DNA from: Branchinecta lynchi
Lineage: Eukaryota; Arthropoda; Branchiopoda; Anostraca; Branchinectidae
DNA: 64,000 bases
Direction of reading: 5' to 3'
Assembly (NCBI GenBank): GCA_023053575.1
Contig: JAKZAP010000110.1
Coordinates: 17,501 to 81,500 of the forward strand
Under the pieces are notes generated by a model. That model was not told the origin of the DNA, searched no databases, and worked only from the letters and a program-made list of their open reading frames with translations. Each line of letters opens with the position of its first letter. Positions within the stretch are counted from its first letter, which is position 1. Position numbers and translations under genes: made by a program. Positions 1 to 13,319 of this stretch are shown piece after piece.

Positions 1-34
1 TGTATGTCTTGACTGACTGACTGTCTGTCTGTCT

Positions 35-1424
35 GTCTTGACTGACTGTCTGTCTGTCTGTCTTGACTGACTGTCTGTCTTTCTGTCTGTCTTGACTGAC
101 TGTCTGTCTGTCTGTCTGTCTGTCTGTCTTGACTGACTGTTTGTCTGTATGTCTTGACTGACTGACTGTCTGTCTGTCTTGACTGACTGTCTGTCTGTCT
201 GTCTTGACTGACTGTCTATCTTGACTGACTGTCTGTCTGTCTGTCTTGACTGACTGTCTGTCTGTCTGTCTTGACTGACTGTCTATCTTGACTGACTGTC
301 TGTCTGTCTGTCTTGACTGACTGTCTGTCTGTCTATTTGTCTTGACTGTCTGTCTCGACTGACTGTCCGTCTGTCTGACTGTCTTGACTGACTGTCTGTC
401 TGTCTTGATAGACTGTCTGTCTGTCTGTCTGTCTTGACTGACTGACTGTATGTCTTGACTGACTGACTGTCTGTCTGTCTGTCTGTCTTGAGTGACTGTC
501 TGTCTGTCAGTCTTGACTGACTGTCTGTCTATCTTTCTTGACTGACTGTCTGTCTGTCTGTCTTGATTGACTTTCTGTCTGTCTGGCTTGACTGACTGTC
601 TGTCTGTCTGTCTTGACTGACTGACTGTATGTCTTGACTGACTGACTGTCTGTCTGTCTTGACTGACTGTCTGTCTGTTTGTTAGTCTTGACTGACTGTC
701 TGTCTGTCTGTCTTGACTGACTTTCTGTCTGTTTGTCTTGACTGACTGTCTGTCTGTCTTTCTTGACTGACTGTCTGTCTGTCTTTCTTGACTGACTGTC
801 TGTCTGTCTGTCTTGACTGACTTTCTGTCTGTCTGTCTTGACTGACTGTCTGTCTGTCTGTCTTGACTGACTGTCTGTCAGTCTGTCTCGACTGACTGTC
901 CGTCTGTCTCGACTGACTGTCCGTCTGTCTCGACTGACTGTCCGTCTGTCTGTCTGTCTTGACTGACTGTCTGTCTGTCTGTCTTGACTGTCTGTCTGTC
1001 TGTCTGTCTTGTATGACTGTCTGTCTGTCTGTCTTGACTGACTGTCTTTCAGTCTGTCTCGACTGACTGTCCGTCTGTCTGTCTGTCTTGACTGACTGTC
1101 TGTCTGTCTGTCTTGACTGACTGTCTGTCTGTCTGTCTTGACTGACTGTCTGTCTGTCTGTCTTGACTGACTGTCTGTCTGTCTGTCTTGACTGACTGTC
1201 TGTCTTTCTGTCTGTCTTGACTGACTGTCTGTCTGTCTGTCTTGACTGACTGTCTGTCTTTCTGTCTGTCTTGACTGACTGTCTGTCTGTCTGTCTGTCT
1301 GTCTGTCTTGACTGACTGTTTGTCTGTCTGTCTTGAGTGACTGACTGTCTGTCTGTCTGTCTTGACTGACTGTCTGTCTGTCTGTCTTGACTGACTGTCT
1401 GTCTTTCTGTCTGAATTGACTGAC

Positions 1425-1457
<33 letters not shown>

Positions 1458-4400
1458 TGACTGACTGTTTGTCTGTATGTCTTGACTGACTGACTGTCTG
1501 TCTGTCTTGACTGACTGTCTGTCTGTCTGTCTTGACTGACTGTCTATCTTGACTGACTGTCTGTCTGTCTGTCTTGACTGACTGTCTGTCTGTCTATTTG
1601 TCTTGACTGTCTGTCTGTCTGTCTGTAGGTCTGTCTTGACTGACTGTCTGTCTGTCTGTCTTGACTGACTGTCTGTCTGTCTGTCTTGAATGATTGTCAC
1701 TGACTGTCTTTCAGTCTGTCTCGACTGACTGTCCGTCTGTCTGACTGTCTTGACTGACTGTCTGTCTATCGGTCTGTCTTGATAGACTGTCTGTCTGTCT
1801 GTCTGTCTTGACTGACTGACTGTATGTCTTGACTGACTGACTGTCTGTCTGTCTTGACTGACTGTCTGTCTGTCTGTCTTGACTGACTGTCCGTCTGTCT
1901 GTCTTGACTGACGGTCTGTCTGTCTGTCTGTCTTGACTGACTGTCTATCTGTCTGTCTGTCTTGAGTGAATGTCTGTCTGTCTGTCTTGACTGACTGTCT
2001 GTCTGTCTTTCTTGACTGACTGTCTGTCTGTCTGTCTTGACTGACTTTCTGTCTGTCTGGCTTGACTGACTGTCTGTCTGTCTGTCTTGACTGACTGACT
2101 GTATGTCTTGACTGACTGACTGTCTGTCTGTCTTGACTGACTGTCTGTCTGTTTGTTTGTCTTGACTGACTGTCTGTCTGTCTGTCTGTCTGTCTTGACT
2201 GACTTTCTGTCTGTTTGTCTTGACTGACTGTCTGTCTGTCTTTCTTGACTGACTGTCTGTCTGTCTGTCTTGACTGACTGTCTGTCTGTCTGTCTTGACT
2301 GACTTTCTGTCTGTCTGTCTTGACTGACTGTCTGTCTGTCTTGACTGACTGTCTGTCAGTCTGTCTCGACTGACTGTCCGTCTGTCTGTCTGTCTTGACT
2401 GACTGTCTGTCTGTCTGTCTTGACTGTCTGTCTGTCTGTCTTGTATGACTGTCTGTCTGTCTGTCTTGACTGACTGTATGTCTTGACTGACTGACTGTCT
2501 GTCTGTCTTGACTGACTGTCTGTCTGTTTGTTTGTCTTGACTGACTGTCTGTCTGTCTGTCTTGACTGACTGTCTGTCTGTCTTGACTGACTGTCTGTCA
2601 GTCTGTCTCGACTGACTGTCCGTCTGTCTCGACTGACTGTCCGTCTGTCTGTCTGTCTCGACTGACTGTCCGTCTGTCTGTCTGTCTTGACTGACTGTCT
2701 GTCTGTCTTTCTTGACTGACTGTCTGTCTGTCTGTCTTGACTGACTTTCTGTCTGTCTGACTTGACTGACTGTCTGTCTGTCTGTCTTGACTGACTGACT
2801 GTATGTCTTGACTGACTGACTGTCTGTCTGTCTTGACTGACTGTCTGTCTGTTTGTTTGTCTTGACTGACTGTCTGTGTGTCTGTCTGTCTGTCTTGACT
2901 GACTTTCTGTCTGTTTGTCTTGACTGACTGTCTGTCTGTCTTTCTTGACTGACTGTCTGTCTGTCTGTCTTGACTGACTTTCTGTCTGTCTGTCTTGACT
3001 GACTGTCTGTCTGTCTGTCTTGACTGTCTGTCTGTCTGTCTGTCTTGTATGACTGTCTGTCTTGACTGACTGTCTTTCAGTCTGTCTCGACTGACTGTCC
3101 GTCTGTCTGTCTGTCTTGACTGACTGTTTGTCTGTCTGTCTGTCTTGACTGACTGTCTGTCTGTCTGACTTGACTGACTGTCTGTCTGTCTGTCTTGACT
3201 GACTGTCTGTCTGTCTGTCTTGACTGTCTGTCTGTCTTGTATGACTGTCTGTCTTGACTGACTGTCTTTCAGTCTGTCTCGACTGACTGTCCGTCTGTCT
3301 GTCTGTCTTGACTGACTGTCTGTCTGTCTGTCTTGACTGTCTGTCTGTCTGTCTGTCTTGTATGACTGTCTGTCTTGACTGACTGTCTTTCAGTCTGTCT
3401 CGACTGACTGTCCGTCTGTCTGTCTGTCTTGACTGACTGTCTGTCTGTCTGTCTTGACTGTCTGTCTGTCTGTATGTCTTGTATGACTGTCTGTCTTGAC
3501 TGACTGTCTTTCAGTCTGTCTCGACTGACTGTCCGTCTGTCTGTCTGTCTTGACTGACTGTCTGTCTGTCTGTCTTGACTGACTGTCTGTCTGTCTGTCT
3601 TGACTGACTTTCTGTCTGTCTGTCTTGACTGACTGTCTGTCTGTCTGTCTTGACTGACTGTCTGTCAGTCTGTCTCGACTGACTGTCCGTCTGTCTGTCT
3701 GTCTTGACTGACTGTCTGTCTGTCTGTCTTGACTGTCTGTCTGTCTGTCTGTCTTGTATGACTGTCTGTCTTGACTGACTGTCTTTCAGTCTGTCTCGAC
3801 TGACTGTCCGTCTGTCTGTCAGTCTTGACTGACTGTCTGTCTGTCTGTCTTGACTGACTGTCCGTCTGTCTGTCTTGACTGACTGTCTGTCTGTCTGTCT
3901 GTCTTGACTGACTGTCTGTCTGTCTGTCTGTCTTGAGTGACTGTCTGTCTGTCTGTCTTGACTGACTGTCTGTCTGTCTTTCTTGACTGACTGTCTGTCT
4001 GTCTGTCTTGACTGACTTTCTGTCTGTCTGACTTGACTGACTGTCTGTCTGTCTGTCTTGACTGACTGGCTGTATGTCTTGACTGACTGACTGTCTGTCT
4101 GTCTTGACTGACTGTCTGTCTGTTTGTTTGTCTTGACTGACTGTCTGTCTGTCTGTCTGTCTGTCTTGACTGACTTTCTGTCTGTTTGTCTTGACTGACT
4201 GTCTGTCTGTCTTTCTTGACTGACTGTCTGTCTGTCTGTCTGTCTTGACTGACTTTCTGTCTGTCTGTCTTGACTGACTGTCTGTCTGTCTGTCTTGACT
4301 GACTGTCTGTCAGTCTGTCTCGACTGACTGTCCGTCTGTCTGTCTGTCTTGACTGACTGTCTGTCTGTCTGTCTTGACTGTCTGTCTGTCTGTCTGGCTT

Positions 4401-4516
4401 GTATGACTGTCTGTCTGTCTGTCTTGACTGACTGTCTTTCAGTCTGTCTCGACTGACTGTCCGTCTGTCTGTCTGTCTTGACTGACTGTCTGTCTTGACT
4501 GACTGTCTGTCTGTCT
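35..4516 (+). repeat. 4.5-kb tandem segmental duplication, copy 1
   Basis: Positions from about 35 reappear 4,482 bp further on. I checked this through rare variants: the TTCTG at 81 against 4,563, TGACGG at 1,909 against 6,391, and a 397-codon open - strand reading at 507-1,700 that is letter-for-letter the same at 4,989-6,182. I saw no difference in the lines compared up to about 2,385. Beyond that the copies stay colinear but differ by indels of about 21-50 bp, so the offset drifts to 4,511 (TGG at 4,067 against 8,578) and 4,507 (CTGG at 4,395 against 8,902). The left limit is uncertain because the window starts here. Confidence 0.85.
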
Positions 4517-5906
4517 GTCTTGACTGACTGTCTGTCTGTCTGTCTTGACTGACTGTCTGTCTTTCTGTCTGTCTTGACTGACTGTCTGTCTGTCTGTCTG
4601 TCTGTCTGTCTTGACTGACTGTTTGTCTGTATGTCTTGACTGACTGACTGTCTGTCTGTCTTGACTGACTGTCTGTCTGTCTGTCTTGACTGACTGTCTA
4701 TCTTGACTGACTGTCTGTCTGTCTGTCTTGACTGACTGTCTGTCTGTCTGTCTTGACTGACTGTCTATCTTGACTGACTGTCTGTCTGTCTGTCTTGACT
4801 GACTGTCTGTCTGTCTATTTGTCTTGACTGTCTGTCTCGACTGACTGTCCGTCTGTCTGACTGTCTTGACTGACTGTCTGTCTGTCTTGATAGACTGTCT
4901 GTCTGTCTGTCTGTCTTGACTGACTGACTGTATGTCTTGACTGACTGACTGTCTGTCTGTCTGTCTGTCTTGAGTGACTGTCTGTCTGTCAGTCTTGACT
5001 GACTGTCTGTCTATCTTTCTTGACTGACTGTCTGTCTGTCTGTCTTGATTGACTTTCTGTCTGTCTGGCTTGACTGACTGTCTGTCTGTCTGTCTTGACT
5101 GACTGACTGTATGTCTTGACTGACTGACTGTCTGTCTGTCTTGACTGACTGTCTGTCTGTTTGTTAGTCTTGACTGACTGTCTGTCTGTCTGTCTTGACT
5201 GACTTTCTGTCTGTTTGTCTTGACTGACTGTCTGTCTGTCTTTCTTGACTGACTGTCTGTCTGTCTTTCTTGACTGACTGTCTGTCTGTCTGTCTTGACT
5301 GACTTTCTGTCTGTCTGTCTTGACTGACTGTCTGTCTGTCTGTCTTGACTGACTGTCTGTCAGTCTGTCTCGACTGACTGTCCGTCTGTCTCGACTGACT
5401 GTCCGTCTGTCTCGACTGACTGTCCGTCTGTCTGTCTGTCTTGACTGACTGTCTGTCTGTCTGTCTTGACTGTCTGTCTGTCTGTCTGTCTTGTATGACT
5501 GTCTGTCTGTCTGTCTTGACTGACTGTCTTTCAGTCTGTCTCGACTGACTGTCCGTCTGTCTGTCTGTCTTGACTGACTGTCTGTCTGTCTGTCTTGACT
5601 GACTGTCTGTCTGTCTGTCTTGACTGACTGTCTGTCTGTCTGTCTTGACTGACTGTCTGTCTGTCTGTCTTGACTGACTGTCTGTCTTTCTGTCTGTCTT
5701 GACTGACTGTCTGTCTGTCTGTCTTGACTGACTGTCTGTCTTTCTGTCTGTCTTGACTGACTGTCTGTCTGTCTGTCTGTCTGTCTGTCTTGACTGACTG
5801 TTTGTCTGTCTGTCTTGAGTGACTGACTGTCTGTCTGTCTGTCTTGACTGACTGTCTGTCTGTCTGTCTTGACTGACTGTCTGTCTTTCTGTCTGAATTG
5901 ACTGAC

Positions 5907-5939
<33 letters not shown>

Positions 5940-8900
5940 TGACTGACTGTTTGTCTGTATGTCTTGACTGACTGACTGTCTGTCTGTCTTGACTGACTGT
6001 CTGTCTGTCTGTCTTGACTGACTGTCTATCTTGACTGACTGTCTGTCTGTCTGTCTTGACTGACTGTCTGTCTGTCTATTTGTCTTGACTGTCTGTCTGT
6101 CTGTCTGTAGGTCTGTCTTGACTGACTGTCTGTCTGTCTGTCTTGACTGACTGTCTGTCTGTCTGTCTTGAATGATTGTCACTGACTGTCTTTCAGTCTG
6201 TCTCGACTGACTGTCCGTCTGTCTGACTGTCTTGACTGACTGTCTGTCTATCGGTCTGTCTTGATAGACTGTCTGTCTGTCTGTCTGTCTTGACTGACTG
6301 ACTGTATGTCTTGACTGACTGACTGTCTGTCTGTCTTGACTGACTGTCTGTCTGTCTGTCTTGACTGACTGTCCGTCTGTCTGTCTTGACTGACGGTCTG
6401 TCTGTCTGTCTGTCTTGACTGACTGTCTATCTGTCTGTCTGTCTTGAGTGAATGTCTGTCTGTCTGTCTTGACTGACTGTCTGTCTGTCTTTCTTGACTG
6501 ACTGTCTGTCTGTCTGTCTTGACTGACTTTCTGTCTGTCTGGCTTGACTGACTGTCTGTCTGTCTGTCTTGACTGACTGACTGTATGTCTTGACTGACTG
6601 ACTGTCTGTCTGTCTTGACTGACTGTCTGTCTGTTTGTTTGTCTTGACTGACTGTCTGTCTGTCTGTCTGTCTGTCTTGACTGACTTTCTGTCTGTTTGT
6701 CTTGACTGACTGTCTGTCTGTCTTTCTTGACTGACTGTCTGTCTGTCTGTCTTGACTGACTGTCTGTCTGTCTGTCTTGACTGACTTTCTGTCTGTCTGT
6801 CTTGACTGACTGTCTGTCTGTCTTGACTGACTGTCTGTCAGTCTGTCTCGACTGACTGTCCGTCTGTCTCGACTGACTGTCCGTCTGTCTGTCTGTCTTG
6901 ACTGACTGTCTGTCTGTCTGTCTTGACTGTCTGTCTGTCTGTCTTGTATGACTGTCTGTCTGTCTGTCTTGACTGACTGACTGTATGTCTTGACTGACTG
7001 ACTGTCTGTCTGTCTTGACTGACTGTCTGTCTGTCTTGACTGACTGTCTGTCAGTCTGTCTCGACTGACTGTCCGTCTGTCTCGACTGACTGTCCGTCTG
7101 TCTGTCTGTCTCGACTGACTGTCCGTCTGTCTGTCTGTCTTGACTGACTGTCTGTCTGTCTTTCTTGACTGACTGTCTGTCTGTCTGTCTTGACTGACTT
7201 TCTGTCTGTCTGACTTGACTGACTGTCTGTCTGTCTGTCTTGACTGACTGACTGTATGTCTTGACTGACTGACTGTCTGTCTGTCTTGACTGACTGTCTG
7301 TCTGTTTGTTTGTCTTGACTGACTGTCTGTGTGTCTGTCTGTCTGTCTTGACTGACTTTCTGTCTGTTTGTCTTGACTGACTGTCTGTCTGTCTTTCTTG
7401 ACTGACTGTCTGTCTGTCTGTCTTGACTGACTTTCTGTCTGTCTGTCTTGACTGACTGTCTGTCTGTCTGTCTTGACTGACTGTCTGTCAGTCTGTCTCG
7501 ACTGACTGTCCGTCTGTCGGTCTGTCTTGACTGACTGTCTGTCTGTCTGTCTTGACTGTCTGTCTGTCTGTCTGTCTTGTATGACTGTCTGTCTTGACTG
7601 ACTGTCTTTCAGTCTGTCTCGACTGACTGTCCGTCTGTCTGTCTGTCTTGACTGACTGTTTGTCTGTCTGTCTGTCTTGACTGACTGTCTGTCTGTCTGA
7701 CTTGACTGACTGTCTGTCTGTCTGTCTTGACTGACTGTCTGTCTGTCTGTCTTGACTGTCTGTCTGTCTTGTATGACTGTCTGTCTTGACTGACTGTCTT
7801 TCAGTCTGTCTCGACTGACTGTCCGTCTGTCTGTCTGTCTTGACTGACTGTCTGTCTGTCTGTCTTGACTGTCTGTCTGTCTGTCTGTCTTGTATGACTG
7901 TCTGTCTTGACTGACTGTCTTTCAGTCTGTCTCGACTGACTGTCCGTCTGTCTGTCTGTCTTGACTGACTGTCTGTCTGTCTGTCTGTCTTGTATGACTG
8001 TCTGTCTTGACTGACTGTCTTTCAGTCTGTCTCGACTGACTGTCCGTCTGTCTGTCTGTCTTGACTGACTGTCTGTCTGTCTGTCTTGACTGACTGTCTG
8101 TCTGTCTGTCTTGACTGACTTTCTGTCTGTCTGTCTTGACTGACTGTCTGTCTGTCTGTCTTGACTGACTGTCTGTCAGTCTGTCTCGACTGACTGTCCG
8201 TCTGTCTGTCTGTCTTGACTGACTGTCTGTCTGTCTGTCTTGACTGTCTGTCTGTCTGTCTGTCTTGTATGACTGTCTGTCTTGACTGACTGTCTTTCAG
8301 TCTGTCTCGACTGACTGTCCGTCTGTCTGTCAGTCTTGACTGACTGTCTGTCTGTCTGTCTTGACTGACTGTCCGTCTGTCTGTCTTGACTGACTGTCTG
8401 TCTGTCTGTCTGTCTTGACTGACTGTCTGTCTGTCTGTCTGTCTTGAGTGACTGTCTGTCTGTCTGTCTTGACTGACTGTCTGTCTGTCTTTCTTGACTG
8501 ACTGTCTGTCTGTCTGTCTTGACTGACTTTCTGTCTGTCTGACTTGACTGACTGTCTGTCTGTCTGTCTTGACTGACTGGCTGTATGTCTTGACTGACTG
8601 ACTGTCTGTCTGTCTTGACTGACTGTCTGTCTGTTTGTTTGTCTTGACTGACTGTCTGTCTGTCTGTCTGTCTGTCTTGACTGACTTTCTGTCTGTTTGT
8701 CTTGACTGACTGTCTGTCTGTCTTTCTTGACTGACTGTCTGTCTGTCTGTCTTGACTGACTTTCTGTCTGTCTGTCTTGACTGACTGTCTGTCTGTCTGT
8801 CTTGACTGACTGTCTGTCAGTCTGTCTCGACTGACTGTCCGTCTGTCTGTCTGTCTTGACTGACTGTCTGTCTGTCTGTCTTGACTGTCTGTCTGTCTGT

Positions 8901-9125
8901 CTGGCTTGTATGACTGTCTGTCTGTCTGTCTTGACTGACTGTCTTTCAGTCTGTCTCGACTGACTGTCCGTCTGTCTGTCTGTCTTGACTGACTGTCTGT
9001 CTTGACTGACTGTCTGTCTGTCTGTCTTGACTGACTGTCTGTCTGTCTGTCTTGACTGACTGTCTGTCTTTCTGTCTGTCTTGACTGACTGTCTGTCTGT
9101 CTGTCTGTCTGTCTGTCTTGACTGA
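4517..9125 (+). repeat. 4.5-kb tandem segmental duplication, copy 2
   Basis: This is the second tandem copy of the block that starts near position 35. Relative to copy 1 it gains a 21-bp TCGACTGACTGTCC unit near 6,863. It loses about 50 bp near 7,030 that include a TTTGTTTG variant, and it loses further units near 7,980. The block ends about 9,125, where the shared run through a long TGTC tract and GACTGACTGTTTG gives way to CTATCTTGAGTGACTGAC. Near-identity over more than 2 kb of simple-sequence DNA implies either a very recent duplication or a duplicated stretch in the assembly. Confidence 0.8.
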
Positions 9126-10433
9126 CTGTTTGTCTGTCTATCTTGAGTGACTGACTGTCTGTCTGTCTGTCTTGACTGACTGTCTGTCTGTCTGTCTGTC
9201 TCGACTGACTCTCGGTTCGTCTGTCAGTCTCGACTGACTGTCTGTCTGTTTGTCTGGACTGACTGTCTGTCTGTCTGTCTCGACTGATTGTCGGTCTGTC
9301 TGTCTTGACTGAGTGTCTGTCTGTCTGTCTTGACTGACTTTCTGTCTGTCTGTCTGTCTGTCTTGACTGACTGTCTGTCTGTCTTGACTGACTGTCTGTC
9401 TGTCTTGACTGACTGTCTGTCTGTCTGACTGTTTGTCTTGAATGACTGTCGGTTTGTCTGTCTGTCTGTGTGTCTGTCTTGACTGACTGACTGTATGTCT
9501 GTCTTGACTAACTGTCTGTCAATCTTGACAGACTGTGTGTCTGTCTTGACTGAATGTCTGTCTGACTGTCTTGACTGAGTGTCTGTCTGTTTGTCGGTCT
9601 GTCTTGACTGTCTGTCTGTCTGTCTTGACTGACAGTCTGTCTGTCTGTCTTGACTTACTGTCTGTCAGTCTGTCTCGACTGACTGTCCGTCTGTCTGTCT
9701 GTCTGTCTTGACTGACTGTCTGTCTGTCTGTCTGTCTGTCTGTCTCGACTGACTGTCTGTCTGTCTGTCTGTCTTGACTGACTGTCTGTCTGTCCGTTTT
9801 GACTGACTGAATGTCTGTCTGTCTGTCTTGACTGACTGTCTGTCTGTCTGTCTTGACTGACTGTATGTCTGTCTGTCTTGACTGACTGTCTGTCTGTCTG
9901 TCTTGACATACTGTCTGTCTGTCTGTCAGTCTTGACTGACTGTCTGTCTGTCTTTCTTGACATACTGTCTGTCTGTCTGTCTGTCTTGACTGACTGTCTG
10001 TCTGTCTGTCTTGACTGACTGTCTGTCTGTCTGTCTTGACATACTGTATGTCTGTCTGTCTGTCTTGACATACTGTCTGTCTGACTATCTGTCTTGACTT
10101 ACTGACTTTCTGTCTGTCTGTCTGTCTTGACTGACTGTCTGTCTTGACTGACTGTCTGTCAGTCTGTCTCGACTGACTGTCCGTCTGTCTGTCTTGACTG
10201 ACATTCTGTCTGTCTGTCTTGACTGACTGTCTGTATGTCTGTCTGTCTTGACTGACTGTCTGTCTGTCTGTCTTGACTGACTGTTTGTCAGGTTGTCTCG
10301 ACTGACTGTCCGTCTGTCTGTCTGTCTTGACTGACTGTCTGTCTGTCTGTCTTGACTGACTGTCTGTCTGTCTGTCTTGACATACTGTCTGTCTGTCTGT
10401 CTGTCTTGACATACTGTCTGTCTGACTATCTGT

Positions 10434-11500
10434 CTTGACTTACTGACTGTCTGTCTGTCTTGACTGACTGTCTGTCTGTCTTGACTGACTGTCTGTCTGT
10501 CTGTCTTGACTGACTGTCTGTCTTGACTGACTGTCTGTCTTGACTGACTGTCTGTCAGTCTGTCTCGACTGACTGTCCGTCTGTCTGTCTTGACTGACTG
10601 TCTGTCTGTCTGTCTTGACTGACTGTCTGTATGTCTGTCTGTCTTGACTGACTGTCTGTCTGTCTGTCTTGACTGACTGTCTGTCTGTCTGTCTTGACTG
10701 ACTGTTTGTCAGTCTGTCTCGACTGACTGTCCGTCTGTCTGTCTGTCTTGACTGACTGTCTGTCTGTCTGTCTTGACTGACTGTCTGTCTGTCTGTCTTG
10801 ACTGACTGTCCGTCTGTCTGTCTTGACTGACTGTCTGTCTGTCTGTCTTGACTGACTGTCTGTCTGTCTGTCTTGACTGACTGTCCGTCTGTCTGTCTTG
10901 ACTGATTGTCTGTCTGTCTGTCTGTCTTGACTGACTGTCTGTCTGTCTGTCTGTCTTGAGTGACTGTCTGTCTGTCTGTCTTTACTGACTGTCTTTCAGT
11001 CTGTCTCGACTGACTGTCCGTCTGTCTGACTGTCTTGACTGACTGTCTGTCTATCTGTCTGTCTTGATAGACTGTCTGTCTGTCTGTCTGTCTGTCTTGA
11101 CTGACTGACTGTATGTCTTGACTGACTGACTGTCTGTCAGTCTTGACTGACTGTCTGTCTGTCTGTCTTGACTGACTGTCCGTCTGTCTGTCTTGACTGA
11201 CTGTCTGTCTGTCTGTCTGTCTTGACTGACTGTCTGTCTGTCTGTCTGTCTTGAGTGACTGTCTGTCTGTCTGTCTTGACTGACTGTCTGTCTGTCTTTC
11301 TTGACTGACTGTCTGTCTGTCTGTCTTGACTGACTTTCTGTCTGTCTGACTTGACTGACTGTCTGTCTGTCTGTCTTGACTGACTGACTGTATGTCTTGA
11401 CTGACTGACTGTCTGTCTGTCTTGACTGACTGTCTGTCTGTTTGTTTGTCTTGACTGACTGTCTGTCTGTCTGTCTGTCTGTCTTGACTGACTTTCTGTC
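10434..11500 (+). repeat. Recurrent ~1-kb block in tetranucleotide satellite, copy 1 of 3
   Basis: This block is recognised by an ordered set of rare variants: CTTGACTTACTGAC at its left, GTTTGTCAGTCTGTCTCGAC, GTCTTTACTGACTGTCTTTCAG near 10,977-10,998, CTTGATAGACTG near 11,065, and GTATGTCTTGACTGACTGAC. The same order occurs at 13.7-14.7 kb (offset 3,170 over 10,921-11,390) and at 15.7-16.5 kb. Copies differ in the number of 25-bp units. It lies in the part of the satellite outside the 4.5-kb duplication. Confidence 0.7.
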
Positions 11501-12079
11501 TGTTTGTCTTGACTGACTGTCTGTCTGTCTGTCTTGACTGACTGTCCGTCTGTCTGTCTTGACTGACTGTCTGTCTGTCTGTCTGTCTTGACTGACTGTC
11601 TGTCTGTCTGTCTGTCTTGAGTGACTGTCTGTCTGTCTTTCTTGACTGACTGTCTGTCTGTCTTTCTTGACTGACTTTCTGTCTGTCTGTCTTGACTGAC
11701 TTTCTGTCTGTCTGTCTTGACTGACTGTCTGTCTGTCTGTCTTGACTGACTGTCTGTCAGTCTGTCTCGACTGACTGTCCGTCTGTCTGTCTGTCTTGAC
11801 TGACTGTCTGTCTGTCTGTCTTGACTGTCTGTCTGTCTGTCTGTCTTGTATGACTGTCTGTCTGTCTGTCTTGACTGACTGTCTTTCAGTCTGTCTCGAC
11901 TGACTGTCCGTCTGTCTGTCTGTCTTGACTGACTGTCTGTCTGTCTGTCTTGACTGACTGTCTGTCTGTCTGTCTTGACTGACTGTCTGTCTGTCTGTCT
12001 TGACTGACTGTCTGTCTTGACTGACTGTCTGTCTGTCTGTCTTGACTGACTGTCTGTCTTTCTGTCTGTCTTGACTGAC

Positions 12080-12112
<33 letters not shown>

Positions 12113-12989
12113 TGACTGACTGTTTGTCTGTCTGTCTTGAGTGACTGACTGTCTGTCTGTCTGTCTTGACTGACTGTCTGTATGTCTGTCTGTCTCGACT
12201 GACTCTCGGTTCGTCTGTCTGTCTCGACTGACTGTCTGTCTGTTTGTCTGGACTGACTGTCTGTCTGTCTGTCTCGACTGATTGTCTGTCTGTCTGTCTT
12301 GACTGAGTGTCTGTCTGTCTGTCTTGACTGACTGTCTGTCTGTCTGTCTGTCTGTCTTGACTGACTGTCTGTCTGTCTTGACTGACTGTCTGTCTGTCTT
12401 GACTGACTGTCTGTCTGTCTGACTGTATGTCTTGAATGACTGTCGGTTTGTCTGTCTGTCTGTGTGTCTGTCTTGACTGACTGACTGTATGTCTGTCTTG
12501 ACTGACTGTCTGTCAATCTTGACAGACTGTGTGTCTGTCTTGACTGAATGTCTGTCTGTCTGTCTTGACTGAGTGTCTGTCTGTTTGTCGGTCTGTCTTG
12601 ACTGACTGTCTGTCTGTCTGTCTGTCTGTCTTGACTGACTGTCTGTCTGTCTGTCCTGACTGACTGTTCAGTCTTGACTGACTGTCTGTCAATCTTGACA
12701 GACTGTGTGTCTGTCTTGACTGAATGTCTGTCTGTCTGTCTTGACTGAGTGTCTGTCTGTTTGTCTGTCTGTCTTGACTGACTGTCTGTCTGTCTGTCTG
12801 TCTTGACTGACTGTCTTTCTGTCTGTCCTGACTGACTGTTTGTCTCTCTGTCTTGACTGACTGTCTGTGTATCTTGACTGACTGTCTGTCAGTCTGTCTC
12901 GACTGACTGACTGTCTGTCTGTCTGCCTTGACTGACTGTCTGTCTGTCTGTCTGTCTTAACTGAATGTCTGTCTGTCTGTCTGTCTGTC

Positions 12990-13136
12990 TCGACTGACTG
13001 TCTGTCTGTCTCGACTGACTGTCTGTCTGTCTCGACTGACTGTCTGTCTGTCTCGACTGACTGTCTGTCTGTCTCGACTGACTGTCTGTCTGTCTCGACT
13101 GACTGTCTGTCTGTCTCGACTGACTGAATGTCTGTC
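12990..13136 (+). repeat. Homogeneous 21-bp array (seven units)
   Basis: TCGACTGACT followed by three TGTC-type steps repeats at exact 21-bp spacing, with TCGAC at 12,990, 13,011, 13,032, 13,053, 13,074, 13,095 and 13,116. All seven units are identical until the last runs into GACTGAATG. This differs from the surrounding 25-bp TTGAC phase in both length and the T-to-C change, so it is a locally homogenised sub-array. Because 21 is a multiple of 3, the - strand here reads as a repeated heptapeptide (QTDSQSR), a by-product of the unit length. Confidence 0.9.
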
Positions 13137-13319
13137 TGTCTGTCTTGACTGACTGTCTGTCTGTCTGTCTTGACTGACTGTCTGTCTGTCTGTCTTGACT
13201 GACTGTCTGTCTGTCTGTCTGTCTGTCTTGACTGACTGTCTGTCTGTCTGTCTGTCTGTCTCGACTGACTGTCTGTCTGTCTGTCTGTCTTGACTGACTG
13301 TCTGTCTGTCCGTCTTGAC

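Noticed and set aside
507..1700. A 397-codon open frame on the - strand rich in DRQT/SQSR, and similar frames at 4,989-6,182, 9,519-10,412, 11,137-12,516, 12,889-13,620, 14,307-15,542 and 16,534-18,255
   Set aside because: These are translations of GACA-type repeats, which lack stop codons. Composition follows the repeat, frames shift with unit indels, and there is no start context, domain or codon bias. One of them runs across the junction into the unrelated minisatellite.
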